In this document: positions 58,860 through 64,000 of the stretch, one piece after another
How the letters are laid out: every line of letters begins with the position of its first letter
How positions within the stretch are numbered: position 1 is the first letter of the stretch
From: Sphingorhabdus sp. Alg239-R122
Lineage (GTDB): Bacteria > Pseudomonadota > Alphaproteobacteria > Sphingomonadales > Sphingomonadaceae
NCBI RefSeq assembly: GCF_900537065.1
Contig: NZ_UNRC01000005.1
Coordinates: 110,231-174,230, forward strand
Length of the DNA stretch: 64,000 nucleotides
Direction: 5' to 3'
Program-made: the position numbers and the translations under genes
The notes under the pieces: model-generated
Told to the model about the DNA's origin: nothing
Databases searched by the model: none
Seen by the model: only the letters and a program-made list of their open reading frames with translations

Positions 58860-58911
58860 TCCGCCGCTTTATTAGTGGTGGGCAAGCATGTCCAGTCTCG
58901 TGAGATGAAAT

Positions 58912-58927
58912 TAGGGTCCAGGCCCTA
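58912..58927 (-). terminator. Weak terminator-like hairpin after GGDEF/EAL gene
   Basis: TAGGG (58912-58916) and CCCTA (58923-58927) form a perfect 5-bp stem with a six-base loop. Read on the minus strand, it follows the GGDEF/EAL stop and is followed by ATTTCAT, so the T-run is weak. Confidence 0.3.
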
Positions 58928-58932
58928 GCGAT

Positions 58933-60615
58933 TTAGCCGCTGCTTGAGCGTTTCGCTTCCAAGCCCGGCCTTGGCATGACTGCCGACATACGGTTTTCTG
59001 AAGCGATGTCCGGTGATGCATCTTTACGTAAATCTGCATCATGATTTCCGTTCAGCAAGTTCTTTTCGGCGAGCATTTTATGCGTCATGCCCATCGACTG
59101 CGGCCTGCCGTAAAGAAATCCCTGTCCCTTCATGCACCCTAGACTCTGTAAATGCGTAACAACGGCTTCATTCTCAATGCCTTCAGCTGTGATAGGCAGG
59201 TTCATGCTTTTGCCCAGTCCTGCAATGGCTTCTACGATTGCGGCACTTTCCGGGTTCTCATGGACCGAAGCAACGAAACTGCGGTCAATCTTGATACGGT
59301 CAAAGGGCAGGCTGCGCAGATGTGCAAGCGAGCTATAGCCTGTGCCAAAATCATCCAGGGCGACTCGAACACCCTGGTTTTTCAGGCTGTTTATGATCGT
59401 TTGCGCCATATCGACATTTTCAAACAGGCATGTTTCGGTAATTTCTACCTCAAGCCGATTGGCGGGCAGTCCTGTCTGCACCAGCAGCTTGACGATTTTT
59501 TGCGCCAGCCACGGGTCGCGGAGTTGCACTGGCGATACATTTACGGAAATGGTCAGCGCGCTGTCCCAATGACATGCATCGCGCATCGCCTGTTCCATGA
59601 CGGCTTCTGACAGCTCATTTATCAAACCGCTATCTTCGGCAATCGGAATGAATATTTCCGGAAGCAGATTTCCAAGCTCTGGCGACTCCCAGCGTGCCAA
59701 CACTTCAAAACCGATCAGGTCTCCGGTCTGTAAGTCCACCTGCTGTTCATAGAAAGGAATAAACTCGCCTTTGGCAATGCCGGCACGCATGGCGGATTCG
59801 ATTTCGTTGCGTACCTGCACTTCGTCTTCCATGCTTTGTTCAAACCATGTGAAGCGGTTTCGCCCATTTTTCTTTGAAAAATACATGGCTATGTCGGCAC
59901 GGCGCATGATGTTGTCAAAGCTCGTGATGTTCGGATCTGCATATGACACACCTATTGAGGTTGTCACATTTACTTCTGTTTGCGGGCCTATGATTGGGCG
60001 CGAGATACAATCGATAATGTCTTCGCAGACACGTTCAACAGTTTGCGGAGATTCAGGGTCGAATATAAAGGCACAGGCAAATTCATCACCACCAAGCCTG
60101 GATACAAGTGAATCAGAAGGCACCGCATGCTGCAATCTTTTCGAGATTTCGATAAGTACCAGATCGCCGGAATCATGCCCCTGAACATCGTTGATTGATT
60201 TGAAGTTATCCAGGTCAAGCATAAGGAAAGCCACAGTTTTTCTTATTTCCAGTGCTTCAACAATTATGTTTGACGTGCGTTCAGATAGTGTCCGCCTGTT
60301 AAGGCACTTTGTGAGTGGGTCAGTACATGCAATTGCCTTGGCTGTTTTTTCCGCAGCGCGGCGGATCACGATCTCATTGGCGAGTTCCCTGTAACGATTC
60401 CACCCAAATATTATCAGTGCGATATTGAGCATCATGGCCGCAGCTATAACATTATCCGGCCCGCTGCCATCTTCGTAATAGCTTGCAACAACCTTTGGCA
60501 TGACAATGCTGCCGGTTCCGACAAACATCAATATTGCGGATAATATGATACCACTGGCAACTATATCTGTCTTGTACGTGTGCCGTGGTTTCAATAACTC
60601 AATGAAATTATGCAT
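58933..60615 (-). CDS. Membrane GGDEF-EAL cyclic-di-GMP enzyme
   Basis: The 560-residue protein has two membrane helices (about 20-75), then a GGDEF domain with intact LGGDEFACAF near 175 but no clear RxxD inhibitory site. An EAL domain (about 285-540) reads FEVLARW (EVL in place of EAL) with the other catalytic motifs: NVSPVQL, EITETCLF, DDFGTGYSSL, KIDRSF, AEGIE and GQGFLYGRP. It could make and degrade cyclic di-GMP; phosphodiesterase activity seems more certain. ATG 60615 is chosen over an earlier in-frame start because the helices begin soon after. Confidence 0.92.
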   Translation of the reverse strand: MHNFIELLKPRHTYKTDIVASGIILSAILMFVGTGSIVMPKVVASYYEDGSGPDNVIAAAMMLNIALIIFGWNRYRELANEIVIRRAAEKTAKAIACTDPLTKCLNRRTLSERTSNIIVEALEIRKTVAFLMLDLDNFKSINDVQGHDSGDLVLIEISKRLQHAVPSDSLVSRLGGDEFACAFIFDPESPQTVERVCEDIIDCISRPIIGPQTEVNVTTSIGVSYADPNITSFDNIMRRADIAMYFSKKNGRNRFTWFEQSMEDEVQVRNEIESAMRAGIAKGEFIPFYEQQVDLQTGDLIGFEVLARWESPELGNLLPEIFIPIAEDSGLINELSEAVMEQAMRDACHWDSALTISVNVSPVQLRDPWLAQKIVKLLVQTGLPANRLEVEITETCLFENVDMAQTIINSLKNQGVRVALDDFGTGYSSLAHLRSLPFDRIKIDRSFVASVHENPESAAIVEAIAGLGKSMNLPITAEGIENEAVVTHLQSLGCMKGQGFLYGRPQSMGMTHKMLAEKNLLNGNHDADLRKDASPDIASENRMSAVMPRPGLEAKRSSSG

Positions 60616-60928
60616 ATATGGTCCTATTCGGATTGCTGTGAACTTTATTAGCGGCAACGCATAAAAAAATTCTTAACTATCGAAATGGTTATAACTATGT
60701 GCATTATGTGCTGCAGGTGCATCAAGGCTTGCATATGGGGTAAAGCGGGTGTAGTAGCGGCCTCAAGCAGGACGGGATTACCTGAGCTGTGATAAAATTG
60801 AGCTTACATCATACGGGTTCATCTGCAGTAAACGCTGGTCAGCGAGGTTTCGCTCACCGGCGGTTTTTGCGTGTCATATATGCCCGTTATGATCTGGATT
60901 TGGCCCAGCAAGGGCAGGAAGGACATAT
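60616..60928. promoter_or_regulatory. Intergenic region upstream of ffh, no gene seen
   Basis: These 313 bases separate the GGDEF/EAL gene and ffh, which diverge. No protein gene is supported. The SRP RNA core (GGAAGGAAGCAG-like) is absent. A terminator-like hairpin at 60834-60868 is the only clear structure. A short AT-rich stretch near 60662-60700 may hold promoters. Confidence 0.4.
60834..60868 (+). terminator. Terminator-like hairpin in the ffh leader
   Basis: GCTGGT (60834-60839) pairs with ACCGGC (60856-60861) with one T-G pair; after a C-C mismatch, AGCGA (60841-60845) pairs with TCGCT (60850-60854) around GGTT. TTTTT follows at 60864-60868. There is no gene upstream on this strand, so it would end a short leader or small RNA about 60 bases before ffh. 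Confidence 0.5.
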
Positions 60929-62398
60929 ATGTTTGAGAACCTGTCTGATCGGTTGGGCGGAGTCTTTGACAAGCTGCGTGGCCGCGGTGCGCTGAAGGAA
61001 CAGGATGTTCGTGACGCCATGCGCGAAGTGCGGATTGCCCTGCTCGAAGCTGATGTTGCACTGCCTGTAGTTAAGGATTTTGTGGCCAAGGTAACGGATA
61101 AAGCCGTGGGCCATGAAGTGCTGAAATCGGTGACGCCAGGGCAGCAGGTTGTCAAAATCGTCAATGATGCGCTCACCGAAATGCTGGGCGCGGATGCGAG
61201 CGAGCTGAATATTGGCGTTACACCGCCTGCCGTTATCATGATGGTGGGTTTGCAGGGCTCGGGTAAAACCACAACCACTGCCAAAATTGCCAAGATGCTG
61301 AAAGAAAAGCAGGGCAAGAAAGTGCTGATGGCTTCACTTGATGTGAACCGCCCGGCGGCGCAGGAACAGCTGGCGGTGCTGGGTGAGCAGGTGAGTGTGC
61401 AGACACTGCCTGTCGTTACCGGGCAGCAGCCGACCGAAATTGCAAAACGTGCGGTGCAATCCGCAAAACTACAGTCATTTGACGTGGTTATGCTCGATAC
61501 CGCAGGGCGTTTGCACGTTGATCAGCAGCTAATGGATGAGATGAAGGCGGTAGCCGATATCTCTACGCCGGATGAAATGCTGCTGGTCGTCGACTCGCTG
61601 ACGGGTCAGGATGCGGTAAACGTTGCGCAGAATTTCTCTGGCCAGGTTGACCTTACGGGTGTCGTTCTCACCCGTATGGACGGCGATGCGCGCGGCGGTG
61701 CGGCACTTTCGATGCGTACGGTTACGGGTAAGCCCATCAAGTTCGCCGGTGTCGGTGAGAAAATGGACGCTCTCGAAGCATTCCACCCCGACCGCGTCGC
61801 CAGCCGTATATTGGGCATGGGCGACATTGTGTCGATGGTCGAACGCGCGGCTGAAACGGTCCAGAAAGAAGATGCTGACAAGCTGGCCGCGAAAATGGCC
61901 AAGGGTCAGTTCGACATGAACGATCTGCGCATGCAACTGAAACAAATGACGCAGATGGGCGGACTCGGTGCGCTGGCGGGCATGATGCCAGGCATGAAAA
62001 AAGCGAAGGCCGCGATGCAAAAAGGCGGCATGGATGACAAGCTGCTGGTGCGCATGGATGCGATGATTGGCTCCATGACGCCATTGGAGCGTGAACGCCC
62101 GGCCTTATTGAATGCTAAGCGCAAAATTCGCGTGGCCAAAGGTTCCGGTACCACGGTGCAGGACGTCAACCGGCTCCTTAAAATGCATAAGGAGATGTCC
62201 GGTGCGATGAAGAAAATCCGCAAGATGGGTGGTCTGAAAGGTTTGGCCGCAATGATGGGTAAGGGCGGTGGTATGCCCCCAGGTATGGGTGGTGGCGCCC
62301 CTGGAGGCCTGCCTGGAAATATGGGCGGGCAGGGAAGTCTTCCCGACCTGTCGGGTACGGATATTCCACCGGATTTAGCAAAATTACTTAAGAAATAA
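60929..62398 (+). CDS. ffh: Signal recognition particle protein Ffh
   Basis: Ffh binds SRP RNA and signal sequences of nascent membrane proteins. The 489-residue protein has the N domain, G1 [13 protein letters not shown] (107-119), [12 protein letters not shown]3 [15 protein letters not shown], and the G5 region [16 protein letters not shown]. The Met-rich M domain (about 320-440) has [31 protein letters not shown] and a Gly/Met/Pro-rich tail. ATG 60929 follows gcaggaagga. rpsP is 44 bases downstream. Confidence 0.97.
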   Translation: MFENLSDRLGGVFDKLRGRGALKEQDVRDAMREVRIALLEADVALPVVKDFVAKVTDKAVGHEVLKSVTPGQQVVKIVNDALTEMLGADASELNIGVTPPAVIMMVGLQGSGKTTTTAKIAKMLKEKQGKKVLMASLDVNRPAAQEQLAVLGEQVSVQTLPVVTGQQPTEIAKRAVQSAKLQSFDVVMLDTAGRLHVDQQLMDEMKAVADISTPDEMLLVVDSLTGQDAVNVAQNFSGQVDLTGVVLTRMDGDARGGAALSMRTVTGKPIKFAGVGEKMDALEAFHPDRVASRILGMGDIVSMVERAAETVQKEDADKLAAKMAKGQFDMNDLRMQLKQMTQMGGLGALAGMMPGMKKAKAAMQKGGMDDKLLVRMDAMIGSMTPLERERPALLNAKRKIRVAKGSGTTVQDVNRLLKMHKEMSGAMKKIRKMGGLKGLAAMMGKGGGMPPGMGGGAPGGLPGNMGGQGSLPDLSGTDIPPDLAKLLKK

Positions 62399-62442
62399 AA
62401 TTCAATTCAGTATTTAATAATTTAACATTAAAGGAAAATATT

Positions 62443-62940
62443 ATGGCAGTTGTAATGCGTCTTTCACGCGGTGGTTCAAAAAAACGTCCTTACTACCGGA
62501 TCGTTGTTGCAGACAAACGTAGCCCGCGTGACGGTAAATACCTGGAGCAGATCGGCATGTATAACCCACTGCTCGCCAAGGATGACGAAGGCCGTGTCAA
62601 AGTTGATACGGACCGCGCAAAATACTGGCTGGGCGTAGGCGCACAGCCTTCTGACCGTGTCGCGCGTTTCCTGGACGCTGAAGGCCTGTACGAGCGCACA
62701 GCACGCAACAACCCGAAAAAAGCGGAACCTGGCGAGAAAGCCAAGGAACGCGAAGAAGAGCGTAAGGAAAAAACCGCGGCTGCTGAAGAAGCGGCCAAGG
62801 AAGCTGCTGCTGCGCCTGCGGAAGAAGAAGCTGCTGCACCTGAAGCTGAAGCAGCTCCGGCTGAAGAGGCGAAGGAAGATGCTCCTGCTGTTGAAGAAAC
62901 CAAGGAAGAAGCTCCCGCCGAAGAAAAAGCGGAAGGCTAA
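62443..62940 (+). CDS. rpsP: 30S ribosomal protein S16 with acidic C-terminal extension
   Basis: The first 90 residues are S16, a 16S rRNA-binding protein of the 30S body ([44 protein letters not shown]). Residues 95-165 form an Ala/Glu/Lys-rich, coiled-coil-like tail with repeated EEA and APAEE steps, absent from E. coli S16 but common as a length variant in alphaproteobacteria. The gene lies between ffh and rimM, the conserved order ffh-rpsP-rimM-trmD. Confidence 0.96.
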   Translation: MAVVMRLSRGGSKKRPYYRIVVADKRSPRDGKYLEQIGMYNPLLAKDDEGRVKVDTDRAKYWLGVGAQPSDRVARFLDAEGLYERTARNNPKKAEPGEKAKEREEERKEKTAAAEEAAKEAAAAPAEEEAAAPEAEAAPAEEAKEDAPAVEETKEEAPAEEKAEG

Positions 62941-62943
62941 GCC

Positions 62944-63423
62944 TTGGCTAAAGCTGATACCTCCGTTGCGCTCGCCGTCATTATTGGCGCGCAGGGCGTG
63001 ACGGGGGAAGTCAGGCTGAAACTGTTTACGGACAGTATCGACAGCCTGAAGATCCATAAAAGCTATAATGTGGGCGCACTGACCCTCAAAAATATCCGCC
63101 ACCACAAAGTGGGTGCGGTGGCGCGTTTTGCCGAGATTACCGACCGCAATGCCGCAGAGGCGGCGCGCGGAACCGACATCACCATATCCCGTGCTGATCT
63201 GCCTGATTTGGCAGAAGATGAATATTATCACGCCGATGTGATTGGTTTGCCCAGCGTTTCCAGCGAGGGCGAAGAATTAGGTAAAATTTGCGCAATTTAT
63301 GACTATGGCGCAGGCGATGTGATCGAAATCGAACGCGCAAATGGCAAGAAGTTCATGGTGCCCGTCACTGCGCTGGATATTGGCGACGGCAAAGCAGTTA
63401 TCGACGTGGTTTTCGTTGAATGA
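62944..63423 (+). CDS. rimM: Ribosome maturation factor RimM
   Basis: RimM binds S19 and helps 30S head maturation. The 159-residue protein has the N-terminal RimM barrel ([19 protein letters not shown], about 12-30) and a C-terminal PRC-barrel with [21 protein letters not shown] and [14 protein letters not shown]. It starts at TTG 62944, three bases after the rpsP stop, with ggaagg at suitable spacing. Its TGA overlaps the trmD ATG. Confidence 0.94.
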   Translation: MAKADTSVALAVIIGAQGVTGEVRLKLFTDSIDSLKIHKSYNVGALTLKNIRHHKVGAVARFAEITDRNAAEAARGTDITISRADLPDLAEDEYYHADVIGLPSVSSEGEELGKICAIYDYGAGDVIEIERANGKKFMVPVTALDIGDGKAVIDVVFVE

Positions 63424-63992
63424 CCTTCACCGCACAAATCCTCACACTTTACCCAGACATGTTTCCGGGGCCGCTCGGCACATCCTTAGCGGGCAAGGCG
63501 TTGGAGCAGGGGAAATGGACTTGCAACCCCATTCAGATGCGCGATTTTGCGACAGATCGCCATCGCAGTGTCGATGATACGCCTGCGGGCGGCGGTGCGG
63601 GCATGGTGCTGCGCGCCGATATATTGGGGCAGGCGGTCGATTATGCGCTGGAACAGCAGCCTGGTACGCCGGTTATTGCGATGACGCCGCGCGGAAAACC
63701 CCTCACACAAAGGCGTGTGCGTGAACTTTCCGCTGGCCCTGGTGTCAACATATTATGCGGTCGTTTTGAAGGATTTGACGAGCGGATTTTCGAAGGCCGC
63801 GATATCGAAGAGGTCTCGATTGGTGATTATGTGCTCTCGGGCGGTGAAATGGGTGCTTTAGTGCTATTAGATGCTTGCATTCGCCTGCTTCCCGGGGTAA
63901 TGGGCGCTTCTTCAAGCGGAGATGACGAGAGCTTTGAAACGGGCCTGCTCGAATATCCGCAATATACCCGGCCGTCTCTTATATCTACTTGA
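63420..63992 (+). CDS. trmD: tRNA (guanine-N1)-methyltransferase TrmD, truncated at window end
   Basis: TrmD methylates G37 of tRNAs. The visible part has [42 protein letters not shown] in two halves, [12 protein letters not shown] (knot, SAM site) and [20 protein letters not shown]. The trefoil-knot core is complete, and LEYPQYTRP at about 175-183 is the normal lead into the C-terminal domain. After TRP the frame reads SLIST and stops, without the expected 50-60-residue domain. The bases there look like a sequencing adapter, so the real gene almost certainly continues beyond the window. Confidence 0.9.
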   Translation: MTFTAQILTLYPDMFPGPLGTSLAGKALEQGKWTCNPIQMRDFATDRHRSVDDTPAGGGAGMVLRADILGQAVDYALEQQPGTPVIAMTPRGKPLTQRRVRELSAGPGVNILCGRFEGFDERIFEGRDIEEVSIGDYVLSGGEMGALVLLDACIRLLPGVMGASSSGDDESFETGLLEYPQYTRPSLIST

Positions 63993-64000
63993 CGCTGCCG
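63972..64000. other. Nextera-adapter-like sequence at the contig end (probable artefact)
   Basis: The last 29 bases contain GTCTCTTATA followed, after a short divergent stretch, by TGACGCTGCCG. These are the two ends of the Tn5/Nextera adapter in the reverse-complement orientation; I count 23 of 29 bases identical. It interrupts trmD. This is likely read contamination at an assembly edge, not genomic DNA. Confidence 0.75.

Noticed and set aside
60616..60928. Possible SRP (4.5S) RNA gene next to ffh
   Set aside because: The conserved core resembling GGAAGGAAGCAG was not found on either strand, so no ncRNA gene is called.
63420..63992. trmD as a genuine pseudogene
   Set aside because: The break coincides with adapter-like bases at the end of the sequence, so an assembly artefact explains it better.

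Overview
The window looks like an ordinary chromosomal segment of an alphaproteobacterium, most likely a member of the Sphingomonadales. This rests on gene content and order: nusA, a YlxR/L7Ae protein, infB, rbfA, truB, rpsO and pnp; dapF-mtaB-ftsY-yciB; ffh-rpsP-rimM-trmD; a PrsK/PrsR pair of the PEP-CTERM/XrtA type; a B3 metallo-beta-lactamase; and paired amidohydrolases behind a POT peptide transporter. GC content appears moderate by eye (not computed). I saw no rRNA, tRNA, IS element, prophage or CRISPR array.

Layout. 1-11.2 kb: transcription/translation operon (rimP end, nusA, ylxR-like, infB, rbfA, then tdk, a GNAT acetyltransferase and a site-2 protease inserted before truB, rpsO and pnp). 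11.2-15.9 kb: bamD, recN, ligA. 15.9-19.1 kb, minus strand: SDR, B3 beta-lactamase, prmA and a TIGR02117 protein in an overlapping operon. 19.4-23 kb: sdhC-sdhD-sdhA followed not by sdhB but by an HExxH lipoprotein. 23-28.9 kb: TonB-dependent receptor, creD, an FMN alpha-hydroxy-acid oxidase and a zinc metallopeptidase. 29-32.4 kb: patatin, 3-hydroxybutyrate dehydrogenase and a secreted M20 hydrolase. 32.4-35.1 kb: a Fur-box-like palindrome upstream of rubrerythrin, a CCG-domain Fe-S protein and DUF3501. 35.1-41.8 kb: a RamB/ScfR-type regulator with a matched operator pair, then prsK-prsR, GntR and nitroreductase. 42-49.5 kb: POT transporter, two amidohydrolases, NnrU (apparently with an ATA start), aldo/keto reductase and alanine/glycine symporter. 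49.6-53.5 kb: glmM, DUF1272, a ThiD-VOC fusion and a TIGR03032 protein. 53.6-64 kb: PuuD-like membrane protein, Fe-type SOD, yciB-ftsY-mtaB-dapF, a GGDEF/EAL protein, and ffh-rpsP-rimM-trmD.

How the genes work together. The two ends carry translation and protein-targeting machinery (IF-2, RbfA, TruB, S15, S16, RimM, TrmD, PrmA, MtaB, Ffh, FtsY). The middle holds peptide and hydroxy-acid catabolism, redox and iron functions and envelope regulation. The least understood unit is the rubrerythrin / Fe-S / DUF3501 triplet, whose upstream palindrome suggests iron control. The last 29 bases closely resemble a Nextera transposase adapter, so the early stop in trmD is probably an assembly artefact at a contig end.
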